The notes: generated by a model not told the origin, from the sequence alone. A stretch of DNA of 64,000 nucleotides from Ilumatobacteraceae bacterium (GCA_024643255.1 JAHENF010000001.1:121301-185300); one strand, 5' to 3'. Positions 18,636-29,071 are shown, numbered from the stretch's first letter. Numbers and translations: made by a program.

Positions 18636-21437
18636 GTGGCCACCCGGCATCGTCTGACCATTCGAACACTCGACCGGGACCCCCGAGCGACCGCTCTCGC
18701 GACGGCCGCCGAACACGTCGGTCTGCCGATTCCCGAGACGATCGCCATCGCCGACATCGTGTTCGTCGACGCGCCACTCGAGGCTGACGACCGCGACCGC
18801 CTGCATGCGGTGCTCGTCGATCCGTTGCTCCAGAAGGGCAGTTGGGACCTTCCCACGACACCCGGTGTGGAGATCACGTTGCTCCCCGGCGTGACCGACA
18901 CAGCTGCCGACGCTGTCAGGCACGCGGCTGCACAACTCGGCGTCGACATCGACAGCGCCGCGACCGGACGCCGCATCGAATTCAGTGATGCGGTCGACGA
19001 CGAGACCGCCGACGACATCGTCCGGCGCCTGGTCGCGAACCCGGTCATCGAGCGTTGGCAGACGGGCACGATCGAGCCGCCACACGTCGACGACCGCCCG
19101 TCGTACGCCGCCGCCGAGGTCATCGTGATCCGCGGGCTCGACGACGGTGGGCTCACCGAACTGAACGAGCAGCGATCGTTGTACCTCGACATCGAGGAGC
19201 TCCGGGTGATCCGCGACGAGTTCGAACGACTCGGCCGAGACATCACCGACGTCGAGATCGAGGTGCTGGCACAGACATGGAGCGAGCACTGCGCCCACAA
19301 GACGTTCCGGGCGATCATCGATGTCACCGGCGGTCCTGACGGCGACGACACCGTCGCTCCCCTGCTCGTACAGCTCCGCGACTGCACCGACTCGATCGAC
19401 GCGCCGTTCGTCCGATCCGCGTTCGTCGGCAACGCCGGCGTCATCGAATTCACCGACGGCACGACGATTGCGCTCAAGGCCGAGACCCACAACCATCCGT
19501 CCGCGGTCGAGCCCTTCGGTGGAGCGAACACCGGGGTGGGCGGCGTGATCCGCGACGTGCTCGGCATCGCCCATCGGCCGATCGCCGTGACCGACGTGCT
19601 GTGCTTCGGGCCCGCCGATCTCCCCCTTGGCAAGCTCCCCGACGGTGCATTGCACCCCCAGCGCATCCGACAGGGCGTCATCGACGGCGTCGCCGACTAT
19701 GGCAACAAGATCGGACTGCCGACGGTGGCGGGCGCCATCCTCTACGACCCGGCGTACACGACCAACCCGCTCGTGTTCGCCGGATGCATCGGCACCGCAC
19801 CGTCGCGCCCACTGCACGACGGACCATTCCCCGGCGATCGAGTCGTCGTACTCGGTGGTGCAACCGGCCGCGACGGCATCCGCGGTGCCACGTTCTCGTC
19901 GGCAACCATGGACGCGACCACCGGCGAGGTCGCCGGCGCGAGCGTGCAGATCGGCGACCCGATCGTGGAGAAGCTCCTCATCGACGCCCTGATCGGGGCC
20001 GAGGACCTCTACTCGGCGATCACCGACTGCGGCGCCGGCGGCCTGTCGTCGGCGATCGGCGAGATGGCCGAGGGCGTCGGCGCCGACGTCGAACTCGACC
20101 TCGTCCCCCGGAAGTACGCCGGCCTGGAGCCGTGGGAGGTGTGGCTGTCCGAGGCCCAGGAGCGCATGGTCGTCGCGGTACCACCCCAACACCTCGAGGC
20201 ACTCCGGCAACGATGCAGCCGCGTCGGTGTCGATGTCGCCGACATCGGCTCGTTCACCGGCGACGGGCGACTCGTCGTTCGTAACAACGCGGCCGTCGTC
20301 GCCGACCTCGACACGGCCTTCTTGCACGACGGTCGTCCGCAGCGGCGCATGACCGCCGAACTGCCCATGCCGAACCGGACCGAACGGATCGCCCGCACCG
20401 TGGCCGACCCGGCGGCGACCCTGCTCGAACTTCTTGCGCACCCGAACATCGCCTCGAAGGCCGCGACGATCCATCGCTACGACCACGAGATCCTGGGCGC
20501 CACCGTCGTGCGACCACTCGTCGGTGCTGCCGGTGACGGACCTGCCGACGGCGTCGTGCTCGCGTCGCCGCTCGCCCACGAGGGAATCGCCATCGGCATC
20601 GGCGTCAACCCGTGGTACGGCCTCCACGATCCGGAGGCGATGGCATACGCCGTTGTCGACGAAGCGATGCGCAACATCGTCGCCGTCGGCGCCGATCCCG
20701 ATCGCGTGGCCCTGCTCGACAACTTCTCGTGGGGCGACCCGCGCCGACCGTCCACCCTCGGCGAGCTGGTCGTCGCCGTCGAGGGCTGCTGTGGGGCAGC
20801 ACGCATGTACGGAGCACCGTTCGTGTCCGGGAAGGACTCGCTCAACAACGAATACATCGGCTCGGACGGCCAACGCCATGCCGTACCGCCGACGCTCGTG
20901 ATCACGGCGATCGCACACGTCCCCGATGCCGACCACTGCATCACACCCGACCTCGCCGAACCGGGCAACGTGCTGCTGCTCGTCGGCGACACCGACGCCG
21001 AGTTCGCCGGATCGCACCTCGACCTGCTGCGGGGGGCACCGAAGAACCCCGGTGTCGCTCCGTCGCCTGTGCCGGAGGCTCCGGCGGACTATCGACATCT
21101 CCACGCAGCGATGCGCGCCGGGCTCGTCGAATCGTGCCACGACGTGAGCGAAGGTGGCCTGGCGGTGGCCCTCGCCGAGATGTGCATCGCCGGACGCCTC
21201 GGGGCGAACATCGACACGCTCCCCCACGACGATCTCGCGACGGCCCTGTTCGCCGAGTCGTGCGGGCGGCTGGTCGTCGAGGTGCAACCGCAGAAGGTGG
21301 TTGCGTTCACGAAGGTGATGGAGGCCCGAGCGCTCCGCCTCGGCACGGTGACCGATGACTCGACGTTGTCGATCGTCGGCACATCCCCCGTGGCCGTCCA
21401 ATCACTCGTCGCTGCGTTCAACCAGGTGGACGCATGA
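18636..21437 (+). CDS. Phosphoribosylformylglycinamidine synthase, PurS-like N-terminus fused to PurL
   Basis: N-terminal ~190 aa with DPLLQKGSWDLP..LLPGVTDTAADAVRHAAAQLG (PurS-like), then TWSEHCAHKTF, KAETHNHPSAVEPFGGANTGVGGVIRD, DCGAGGLSSAIGEMAEG, SCHDVSEGGLAVALAEM. Confidence 0.92.
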   Translation: MATRHRLTIRTLDRDPRATALATAAEHVGLPIPETIAIADIVFVDAPLEADDRDRLHAVLVDPLLQKGSWDLPTTPGVEITLLPGVTDTAADAVRHAAAQLGVDIDSAATGRRIEFSDAVDDETADDIVRRLVANPVIERWQTGTIEPPHVDDRPSYAAAEVIVIRGLDDGGLTELNEQRSLYLDIEELRVIRDEFERLGRDITDVEIEVLAQTWSEHCAHKTFRAIIDVTGGPDGDDTVAPLLVQLRDCTDSIDAPFVRSAFVGNAGVIEFTDGTTIALKAETHNHPSAVEPFGGANTGVGGVIRDVLGIAHRPIAVTDVLCFGPADLPLGKLPDGALHPQRIRQGVIDGVADYGNKIGLPTVAGAILYDPAYTTNPLVFAGCIGTAPSRPLHDGPFPGDRVVVLGGATGRDGIRGATFSSATMDATTGEVAGASVQIGDPIVEKLLIDALIGAEDLYSAITDCGAGGLSSAIGEMAEGVGADVELDLVPRKYAGLEPWEVWLSEAQERMVVAVPPQHLEALRQRCSRVGVDVADIGSFTGDGRLVVRNNAAVVADLDTAFLHDGRPQRRMTAELPMPNRTERIARTVADPAATLLELLAHPNIASKAATIHRYDHEILGATVVRPLVGAAGDGPADGVVLASPLAHEGIAIGIGVNPWYGLHDPEAMAYAVVDEAMRNIVAVGADPDRVALLDNFSWGDPRRPSTLGELVVAVEGCCGAARMYGAPFVSGKDSLNNEYIGSDGQRHAVPPTLVITAIAHVPDADHCITPDLAEPGNVLLLVGDTDAEFAGSHLDLLRGAPKNPGVAPSPVPEAPADYRHLHAAMRAGLVESCHDVSEGGLAVALAEMCIAGRLGANIDTLPHDDLATALFAESCGRLVVEVQPQKVVAFTKVMEARALRLGTVTDDSTLSIVGTSPVAVQSLVAAFNQVDA

Positions 21438-22156
21438 GCCGGGTGCCAGCACTCGTCATCAGCGGCCCGGGCACCAACCGCGACCACGACGTCGAACTCG
21501 CGCTCGAGTTGGCCGGCGCCTCTGTACAGGTCGTCCTCGCCGACGAATTGATCCGCCGGCCGGCCATGTTGGACGAGGCGCGCCTCGCCGTCGTCGCCGG
21601 TGGATTCAGCTATGCGGATTCGCTCGGCGCCGGCCGCATGCTCGCCCTCGACCTGGCGGTGGGTCTGGGCGACCGGCTCAGCACCTTCGTCGAGGCCGGT
21701 CGGCCGCTGATCGGCATCTGCAACGGTTTCCAGGTCCTCACCCGGACCGGCCTGCTCCCCGGAGCCCTCGGCCACAACGCGCATGGCCGGTTCGAGTGCC
21801 GCTGGGTGGTCCTCGATCCGGTTCCGAACAGTGTGTCGGTGTGGACGAAGGGGATCGATGACACGATCCACTGCCCGATCGCCCACGGCGAGGGCCGATA
21901 TGTGCACCCCGACCCTGAGGCGCTCGCCGCAGCCGGACAGGTCGCGTTGCGATACCGCAGCACGAACCCCAACGGCTCGGTGGCCGACATCGCCGGCGTG
22001 AGCGACGCGAGCGGCGTGGTGCTCGGGCTCATGCCGCACCCCGAGAACCACATCGTGCCCCGGCAACACCCGCGTCACCGCCGTGCCGGCGGAGGCAGCC
22101 AACATCTCGGCCTGCGACTGTTCGACAACGGTGTCGAACACGCGAAGGAGTTGTGA
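21434..22156 (+). CDS. purQ: Phosphoribosylformylglycinamidine synthase subunit PurQ
   Basis: VVAGGFSYADSLGAGRMLA, GICNGFQVLTRTGLLPGAL, GLMPHPENH. Confidence 0.93.
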   Translation: MSRVPALVISGPGTNRDHDVELALELAGASVQVVLADELIRRPAMLDEARLAVVAGGFSYADSLGAGRMLALDLAVGLGDRLSTFVEAGRPLIGICNGFQVLTRTGLLPGALGHNAHGRFECRWVVLDPVPNSVSVWTKGIDDTIHCPIAHGEGRYVHPDPEALAAAGQVALRYRSTNPNGSVADIAGVSDASGVVLGLMPHPENHIVPRQHPRHRRAGGGSQHLGLRLFDNGVEHAKEL

Positions 22157-23109
22157 TGACCGCAGACCTTCCGGAGCCGTTCCTCGACGTCGACCTCGCG
22201 CTGCCCGACCGCCGTGACGGCAAGGTACGCGTCTCCTACGCGCTGCCGGACCGGCGTCGCGCCTTCGTCACCACCGACCGGTTGTCGGCCTTCGACCGGA
22301 TCATCGCCGGCGTTCCCTACAAAGGTCAGGTGTTGAACCAACTGTCGTGGTGGTGGTTCGAGCACACCCGTGACATCGTCGACAACCACGCACTCTCGAC
22401 GCCCGACCCCAACGTATTGCTGGCAACCGAAGCCACACCGCTCACGGTCGAAGTGATCGTTCGCGGCTACATCACCGGTGTCACCGACACCGCGTTGTGG
22501 ACCCGATACGCCGCCGGGGAACGTGTCGTCTACGGCCACTCGTTCCCGGATGGCCTGGCCAAGAACACACCGCTTCCCGAGCCGATCATCACCCCGACGA
22601 CCAAGGGCGCCGCCGGCGCTCACGACGAGCCGCTCTCGTGCGCCGAGGTGGTCAGCCGCGGCCTGGTCGACGCGACGCTCTGGGCCGAGGTCGAGGCTGC
22701 GGCGCTGGGATTGTTCCGACGCGGTTCGCAGCGCGGGGACGAGACGGGCCTGATCCTCGCCGACACGAAGTTCGAGTTCGGTGTCACCACCGATGGCGAA
22801 CTGCTGCTGATCGACGAAGCACTCACACCGGACTCCTCACGGTGGTGGGTCGCCGACAGCTACGACGAGCGCATCGCGTCCGGCCAGGAGCCCGAGAGCC
22901 TCGACAAGGAGGTCGTGCGGCGGGCGCTCGCCGACGCCGGCTACACCGGCGACGGTCCGATACCGACGCTGCCGGCCGAGGTGTGGAGTGCGACCTCTGC
23001 GCGCTACATCGACGCCTACGAACGGCTCACGGGCACCAACTTCGTGCGGGGCGTCTACCCTGCCGGACCACGGATCAACGCCGCACTCGCGGGACTGGAG
23101 ATCACCTGA
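22156..23109 (+). CDS. purC: SAICAR synthase PurC
   Basis: GKVRVSYALPDRRRAFVTTDRLSAFDRIIAGVPYKGQVLNQLSWWWFEHT, VEVIVRGYITG, ILADTKFEFG, LIDEALTPDSSRWW. Confidence 0.95.
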   Translation: MTADLPEPFLDVDLALPDRRDGKVRVSYALPDRRRAFVTTDRLSAFDRIIAGVPYKGQVLNQLSWWWFEHTRDIVDNHALSTPDPNVLLATEATPLTVEVIVRGYITGVTDTALWTRYAAGERVVYGHSFPDGLAKNTPLPEPIITPTTKGAAGAHDEPLSCAEVVSRGLVDATLWAEVEAAALGLFRRGSQRGDETGLILADTKFEFGVTTDGELLLIDEALTPDSSRWWVADSYDERIASGQEPESLDKEVVRRALADAGYTGDGPIPTLPAEVWSATSARYIDAYERLTGTNFVRGVYPAGPRINAALAGLEIT

Positions 23110-23110
23110 C

Positions 23111-24568
23111 ATGACACACCGAATCCCGGTGACGGCACTGCCCGTCGACGACAGTCCCAAGGACGAGTGCGGCGTGCTCGGCCTGTCGACCCCGCATGGT
23201 GAAGGGGTCGCGCAGCTGTCGTTCTTCGGTCTGTTCGCGCTGCAGCATCGCGGCCAGGAGGCCGCAGGAATCGCCGTCAGCGACGGCAAGCGCGCTCGCG
23301 TCCACAAGGAGGCCGGACTCGTCGCCAACGTGTTCACGCCCGAGGCGCTCGCGCCGCTGACCGGCTACCACGCCATCGGTCACACCCGCTACTCGACGAC
23401 GGGCTCCAACGCCGACCGAAACATCCAACCGTTCCTCGTCGAGACGATGCACGGCCCGCTCGCACTGGCGCACAACGGCAACCTCGTCAACGCACCGGCC
23501 CTGCGCGACGAGCTCTTGAACCGCGGATTCGGCCTCACCGCCACCAGCGACTCCGAGGTACTGACACTGATGCTGGCTGCGGCAGGCGGCCAGACCTGGC
23601 AGGAACGTCTCGAACGGACGCTGCCCGCCTGGAAGGGCGCGTTCTCGCTGGTCCTGCTCGCTGCCGATCAGGTGATCGCCGTCCGCGATCCGTGGGGCTT
23701 CCGGCCGTTGTCGATCGGGCGGCTCCCGCACGGCGGTCACGCCGTCGCCAGCGAGACCTGCGCGCTCTCCACCCTCGGGTGCGTCGACATCGACGAGGTC
23801 CGCCCCGGCGAGATGGTCACGCTCATGGGCGCCGAGGTCCACCGTTCACAGGTGCTCGCACCCCAGCCACGCGGCGCACGGTGCACCTTCGAGTTCGTCT
23901 ACTTCTCGCGCCCCGATTCGGTGTGGGACGGACGCAACGTGCACCACGTTCGCCAACGCCTCGGTGTCCAACTCGCCCACGAGGCGCCCGCCGATGCCGA
24001 CGTCGTGATCCCGGTGCCCGACTCCTCGATCCCGGCCGCCATCGGGTACTCGAACCAGAGCGGCATCCCGTTCAACGACGGTTTGATCAAGAACCGCTAC
24101 ATCGGTCGGACATTCATCGAGCCGACCCAGGACATCCGCGAGCGCGGGGTGGCCCTCAAGTTCAACGCGCTGCGCGAGAACCTCGAGGGCAAGCGCGTCG
24201 TGATGATCGATGACTCGTTGGTGCGTGGCACTACGGCGGGCCCGCTCGTCAAGCTCGTGCGCGATGCCGGGGCCACCGAGGTGCACGTGCGCATCACCTG
24301 CCCCCCGATCACCCATGCCTGCCACTTCGGCGTCGACATGGGCCACGACGGGGACCTGATCGCCGGTCACCTCAGCGTGGAGGAGATACGCGAGCACATC
24401 GGCGCCGACAGCCTGGCGTTCCTGTCGCTGGATGGGATGATGCTCGCCGTCGCCGAGCGCGAGAGCAGCGACGACGACGGTTACTGCAATGCCTGCTTCA
24501 CCGGGAGGTACCCGATCCATGTGGGCGACGCGCAGGCCAAGTTGTCGTTCGAGGGCGTACTCGCCTGA
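23111..24568 (+). CDS. purF: Amidophosphoribosyltransferase PurF
   Basis: DECGVLGLSTPHGEG (N-terminal Cys region), LFALQHRGQEAAGIA, GHTRYSTTGS, PLALAHNGNLVNA, VVMIDDSLVRGTT. Confidence 0.95.
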   Translation: MTHRIPVTALPVDDSPKDECGVLGLSTPHGEGVAQLSFFGLFALQHRGQEAAGIAVSDGKRARVHKEAGLVANVFTPEALAPLTGYHAIGHTRYSTTGSNADRNIQPFLVETMHGPLALAHNGNLVNAPALRDELLNRGFGLTATSDSEVLTLMLAAAGGQTWQERLERTLPAWKGAFSLVLLAADQVIAVRDPWGFRPLSIGRLPHGGHAVASETCALSTLGCVDIDEVRPGEMVTLMGAEVHRSQVLAPQPRGARCTFEFVYFSRPDSVWDGRNVHHVRQRLGVQLAHEAPADADVVIPVPDSSIPAAIGYSNQSGIPFNDGLIKNRYIGRTFIEPTQDIRERGVALKFNALRENLEGKRVVMIDDSLVRGTTAGPLVKLVRDAGATEVHVRITCPPITHACHFGVDMGHDGDLIAGHLSVEEIREHIGADSLAFLSLDGMMLAVAERESSDDDGYCNACFTGRYPIHVGDAQAKLSFEGVLA

Positions 24569-26760
24569 TGCGGGTGCTGATCATCGGATCGGGCGGACGC
24601 GAGCAGGCGCTCGCCTGGGCGTGTCGCCACCACGGCCACGACGTACGCGTCGAGCGCGACCTCGGCGAGGCATCCACCAGCGACACCGACCTCGTCATCC
24701 CCGGTCCGGAGGCCGCGCTCGTGGCCGGTGTGGCCGACGAGTGTGCACGCAGAGGCCTCGCGTGCTTCGGGCCGACCGCTGCGCTCGCCCGGCTGGAGTC
24801 GTCGAAGTCGTTCGCACGTGAGCTCGCCGACGGCCTCGGCGTCCCCGGGCCGGCCTTCGCCGCCTTCGATGACGAGGCTGCCGCCACGTCGTGGTGGCAC
24901 GAGCTCGGACGCCCCGTCGTCGTCAAACTCGATGGGTTGGCCGCCGGCAAGGGCGTCACGGTTCCGACGAGTGAGGCCGAGACCCTCGCCGCGATCGCGT
25001 CGGCCGCAGCGGTCGGTCGGTTCGTGTTGGAGGAGCGGCTGCGCGGCCCCGAGTGTTCGCTCCTCGCGCTGTGCGACGGATCCCGTGCCGTGGCCCTGCC
25101 GCTCGCCCAGGACCACAAGCGCATCGGAGAGGGCGACACCGGACCCAACACCGGTGGGATGGGTGCCTATGCCCCTGCACCGGTCCCCTACTCCCCCGAG
25201 GAGCTCTCGGCGATCTTCGTCCAGCCGATCCTCGATCACCTGGCCGCTGCCGGGACCCCGTACGTCGGCGTGCTGTTCGCCGGGCTGATGCTCACCGCCG
25301 ACGGCCCGCGCCTGATCGAGTACAACGTGCGCTTCGGCGACCCCGAGGCCCAGACCGTGCTGCCGCTGGTCGAGACCGATCTGGCCGAGTTGGCACTGGC
25401 GTGCACCCGCGGAGCGGTCGACGAGATCCCGCTCGTCGTGCGGGCCCAGGCTGCGTTGACCGTCGTGGCCGCCGCGGCGGGATACCCGGACGCGCCGGTC
25501 GCCGGCGCCGTGATCAGCGACACGATGAGCAGTGGCGTCATCGGACACGACGGCACGACGACGCTGCGCTTCGACGCTGGCGTCGACGCCGAGGGACGAG
25601 TGGCAGGCGGGCGCGTCCTGGCGGTCACCGGTATCGGCTTCGATCTCGCCGAGGCCCGCCGTGCCGCCTACGAGCACATTGCCCACGTCCACTTCGACGG
25701 GATGCAGGTGCGTCGCGACATCGGCTGGCGCGCACTCGGAGCGGGTCTGGCCTCGTACGCGGCCGCCGGCGTCGACATCGACGAGGGCAGCAGGGCTGTG
25801 TCGGAGATGAAGGCCGCCGTCGAGGCGACGCACGACAACGGCGTCCTCAAGGGTGTCGGCAGCTTCGGCGGCGTGTTCTCCGCCAAGGCGATCCTCGAAC
25901 TCGACGACCCGGTGCTGGTGGCATCCACCGACGGTGTCGGCACCAAGGTCGAGCTCGCGGCGCGACTCGGGATGGTCCGCGGCGTGGGGATGGACATCGT
26001 CAATCACTGCATCGACGACGTCCTGGTGCAATCCGCTCGTCCGCTGTTCTTCCTCGACTACATCGCCGCCAGCGTGCTCGACGCCGACATGGTCGCCGAG
26101 GTCGTCAGGGGCATGGCCGACGCCTGTCGGGCCGCTGGATGCGCGCTGCTCGGGGGTGAGACCGCGGAGATGCCCGGTGTCTACCAGCCCGGCGCCTTCG
26201 ACATCGCCGGCACACTGGTGGGTGTCGCCGAGCGTTCACAGCTCCTCCCGCGTCCCGACGTCGGCGCCGGCGACCTGTTGATCGGCATCGGCTCGAGTGG
26301 GCCGCACACCAACGGCTACTCGCTGTTGCGCAAGATCTTCGACTGGATCCCGATGGACGTGGTGCCCGACGGCTTCGACCGCCCGCTCGGCGAGACGCTG
26401 CTCGAGCCGCACCGCTCCTACCTCGACGTGCTGGGCCCGGCACTGTCCGCCGGGCACGTGAAGGCCCTCGCCCACATCACCGGCGGCGGGCTCCCCGAGA
26501 ACCTCCCGCGTGTCCTGCCGAGCGACGTCGATGCCATCGTCGAGCTCGGGTCGTGGCCGGTGCCGCCGCTGTTCCGACTCGCACGTGAGCTGACACCGCT
26601 CATGTCCACCGAGGAGCTGTACCGAACGCTCAACATGGGTGTCGGCATGGTCGTCGTGTGCGCAGCGGACGAGGTCGACACGGTTCGTGCCTCGATCGGC
26701 GAGACGACTTGGGTCATCGGACGCCTCGAAGCGGGCTCGGGCACCGTCCAGCTCCGCTGA
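24568..26760 (+). CDS. Bifunctional PurD-PurM fusion (GAR synthetase / AIR synthetase)
   Basis: PurD: VLIIGSGGREQALAW, GPEAALVAG, KLDGLAAGKGV, DTGPNTGGMGAYAP, EYNVRFGDPEAQ. PurM from ~25747: SYAAAGVDIDEGSRAVSEMK, ASTDGVGTKVELA, GMDIVNHCIDDVLVQSARPLFFLDYIA, GGETAEMPGVY, GSSGPHTNGYSLLRK, AHITGGGLPENLPRVLP. Confidence 0.94.
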   Translation: MRVLIIGSGGREQALAWACRHHGHDVRVERDLGEASTSDTDLVIPGPEAALVAGVADECARRGLACFGPTAALARLESSKSFARELADGLGVPGPAFAAFDDEAAATSWWHELGRPVVVKLDGLAAGKGVTVPTSEAETLAAIASAAAVGRFVLEERLRGPECSLLALCDGSRAVALPLAQDHKRIGEGDTGPNTGGMGAYAPAPVPYSPEELSAIFVQPILDHLAAAGTPYVGVLFAGLMLTADGPRLIEYNVRFGDPEAQTVLPLVETDLAELALACTRGAVDEIPLVVRAQAALTVVAAAAGYPDAPVAGAVISDTMSSGVIGHDGTTTLRFDAGVDAEGRVAGGRVLAVTGIGFDLAEARRAAYEHIAHVHFDGMQVRRDIGWRALGAGLASYAAAGVDIDEGSRAVSEMKAAVEATHDNGVLKGVGSFGGVFSAKAILELDDPVLVASTDGVGTKVELAARLGMVRGVGMDIVNHCIDDVLVQSARPLFFLDYIAASVLDADMVAEVVRGMADACRAAGCALLGGETAEMPGVYQPGAFDIAGTLVGVAERSQLLPRPDVGAGDLLIGIGSSGPHTNGYSLLRKIFDWIPMDVVPDGFDRPLGETLLEPHRSYLDVLGPALSAGHVKALAHITGGGLPENLPRVLPSDVDAIVELGSWPVPPLFRLARELTPLMSTEELYRTLNMGVGMVVVCAADEVDTVRASIGETTWVIGRLEAGSGTVQLR

Positions 26761-26820
26761 GAGACAGATTTTTCGTTCAGCTTCAGCGGTCCGGACGACC
26801 GGCATCGCTAGGTTCGACTC

Positions 26821-27468
26821 ATGGGTAGCTCGTCGACCGACCACGACCGTCCGAGGCGCCCGAAACGACTCGTCGTGCTCGTGTCGGGCGGTGGTTCGAA
26901 CCTGCAGGCGATCATCGACGCGTGCGCCGGCGAGCAGCTTCCCGCCGAGGTCGTGGCAGTCGTGTCGAACCAGGCCGATGTCTTCGCGCTGCAGCGCGCC
27001 GACGCCGCAGGGGTTCCGGCGGTCCACGTCGGTGTGCATCCAGGCGAGGAACGATCCGACTACGACGCCCGCCTCGCTGACGTCGTCGCCGGATTCGACC
27101 CCGACCTGGTGGTCCTGGCCGGTTGGATGCGCCTGCTGACCATGAGTTTCCTCGGATGGTTCCCCCATCGCGTGGTCAACCTGCATCCTGCCCTTCCGGG
27201 TGATCTGCCGGGCACTCGGGCGATCGAGCGCGCCTGGGACGAAGCGATCGCCGGCACCCGAACCGGCACCGGCGTGATGGTCCATCTGGTTCCCGACGAA
27301 GGTGTCGACGACGGCCCTGTCCTCGGAACCGCCACCGTCGACATCGACACCACCGCCGGCTTCGACGCGTTCGCCGAACTGGTCCACGCCACCGAGCACC
27401 GTCTGCTCGTCGACACCCTCACCGATCTGTGCACCGACACACCCGACCGTACGGAGGTCTCCGCATGA
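26821..27468 (+). CDS. purN: Phosphoribosylglycinamide formyltransferase PurN
   Basis: [69 protein letters not shown]. Confidence 0.94.
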   Translation: MGSSSTDHDRPRRPKRLVVLVSGGGSNLQAIIDACAGEQLPAEVVAVVSNQADVFALQRADAAGVPAVHVGVHPGEERSDYDARLADVVAGFDPDLVVLAGWMRLLTMSFLGWFPHRVVNLHPALPGDLPGTRAIERAWDEAIAGTRTGTGVMVHLVPDEGVDDGPVLGTATVDIDTTAGFDAFAELVHATEHRLLVDTLTDLCTDTPDRTEVSA

Positions 27469-28988
27469 CCGATCAACTTCGCACCAGCCCGAACGACGAC
27501 TTCTTCGACCGCTTCGAGGCGCTCACGTTCGACGATGTCGTCGTGATCCCCGGGTACTCCGAGACCCTGCCCGACGAGGTCGACACCTCGGCGACCTTCG
27601 CCGCCGACATCGAACTCGCCGTGCCGCTGGTGTCGGCGGCGATGGACAAGGTCACCGAAGGTCGCATGGCCGTTGCCATGGCCCGCCACGGGGGCATCGG
27701 CGTCATCCACCGCAACATGTCGATCACCGACCAGGCTGCCGAGGTCCAGAAGGTCAAGCGCTCGCAGTCGGGGATGATCACCGACCCGGTCACTCTGCCG
27801 CCGACGGCGTTGCTGCACGAGGCCGAGGACCTGATGCACCGGTTCAAGTTCTCGGGTGTTCCGATCACCGATCCGAGCGGGCGTCTGGTCGGCATCCTGA
27901 CCAATCGCGACATCAGATTCTGCGAGGGATCCGACTTCGACCGGCCCGTCACCGAGTTCATGACCGCCGAGGGACTCGTCACTGCCGAGGTCGGCACGTC
28001 GCTCGACCAGGCCAAGGCCATCTTGCAGCAGCATCGCATCGAGAAACTCCCGCTGGTCGACGCCGACGGTCATCTCGCCGGGTTGATCACGGTCAAGGAC
28101 ATCCAGAAGCGCCTCGACTTCCCCAACGCCTCGCGCGACTCGCGGGGACGGCTGCGGGCCGCTGCCGCAGTCGGTGTTGGCGCTGACCTGGAAGAACGCG
28201 TCGAAGCGCTCCTCGCAATGGGCGTCGATGCCGTGTCGATCGACACCGCTCACGGGCACTCCGCCAACGTCGTCAAGGCGATCCAGCGGATCAAGGGTTC
28301 GTGGCCGGATCTGCCCGTCACCGCCGGCAACGTGGTCACCGCCGATGGCGTCGAGACGCTCGCCGCCGCGGGTGCCGATGCGATCAAGGTCGGCGTTGGG
28401 GCCGGGTCGATCTGCACCACCCGGGTGGTGTCGGGCGCCGGAATGCCGCAGCTCTCGGCCGTCTGGTTCACGGCGCAGCGGGCCCGTCAACTGGGCGTGC
28501 CGGTGATCGCCGACGGTGGCATCACCTTCTCCGGCGACATCGTGAAGGCGATCGTGGCAGGGGCGTCGACGGTCATGCTCGGCTCACTGTTGGCCGGAAC
28601 CGAGGAGAGCCCCGGCGAGATGGAACTGTTCGAGGGCCGCCGCTACAAGAGCTACCGCGGCATGGGTTCGATGGGAGCGATGACCGGCGACAGTCAGGAC
28701 CGTTATGCGACCGGTCAGTCCTCTGGCGGCAAGACCGCTGTCGGCGCCGGAAGCAACAAACTGGTTCCCGAGGGCATCGAGGGTCGGGTGCCCTACGCCG
28801 GCCCGTTGGGCGACGTCGCCTACCAACTCGTCGGCGGACTGCGCTCCGGCATGGGCTACGCCGGCGCGGCAACACTCGAATCGCTGCGCGGTGCCCACCT
28901 GATGCGCGTCACCACGGCGGGTCGCGAGGAGTCACACCCTCACGACGTCACGATCACCAAGGAAGCCCCGAACTACCAACGCTCCTGA
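27465..28988 (+). CDS. guaB: IMP dehydrogenase
   Basis: [11 protein letters not shown], paired CBS-like region, [49 protein letters not shown]. Confidence 0.96.
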   Translation: MTDQLRTSPNDDFFDRFEALTFDDVVVIPGYSETLPDEVDTSATFAADIELAVPLVSAAMDKVTEGRMAVAMARHGGIGVIHRNMSITDQAAEVQKVKRSQSGMITDPVTLPPTALLHEAEDLMHRFKFSGVPITDPSGRLVGILTNRDIRFCEGSDFDRPVTEFMTAEGLVTAEVGTSLDQAKAILQQHRIEKLPLVDADGHLAGLITVKDIQKRLDFPNASRDSRGRLRAAAAVGVGADLEERVEALLAMGVDAVSIDTAHGHSANVVKAIQRIKGSWPDLPVTAGNVVTADGVETLAAAGADAIKVGVGAGSICTTRVVSGAGMPQLSAVWFTAQRARQLGVPVIADGGITFSGDIVKAIVAGASTVMLGSLLAGTEESPGEMELFEGRRYKSYRGMGSMGAMTGDSQDRYATGQSSGGKTAVGAGSNKLVPEGIEGRVPYAGPLGDVAYQLVGGLRSGMGYAGAATLESLRGAHLMRVTTAGREESHPHDVTITKEAPNYQRS

Positions 28989-29009
28989 GTGCACAGTCCC
29001 GCCCTCGAA

Positions 29010-29059
29010 CCCAGAACCCCAACCCCAAACCCCGACCCCAAACCCCAAACCCCAAACCC
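29010..29059. repeat. C4A2-3/G4T2-3 telomere-like degenerate tandem repeat; minus-strand G-quadruplex potential
   Basis: cccagaaccccaaccccaaaccccgaccccaaaccccaaaccccaaaccc: eight C-tracts, six of them four Cs long. Confidence 0.85.
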
Positions 29060-29071
29060 GAAAAATGGAGG

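Noticed and set aside
17810-21401. Very long minus-strand ORFs (17810-19681, 623 aa; 18444-21401, 985 aa)
   Set aside because: Antisense shadow ORFs opposite the 17331-18530 gene and purSL; low-complexity, Arg/Ser- or Asp/Val-biased translations with no recognisable domain. Typical of high-GC sequence.
29010-29059. True telomere or linear replicon end
   Set aside because: The tract is internal, degenerate and flanked on both sides by ordinary chromosomal genes.
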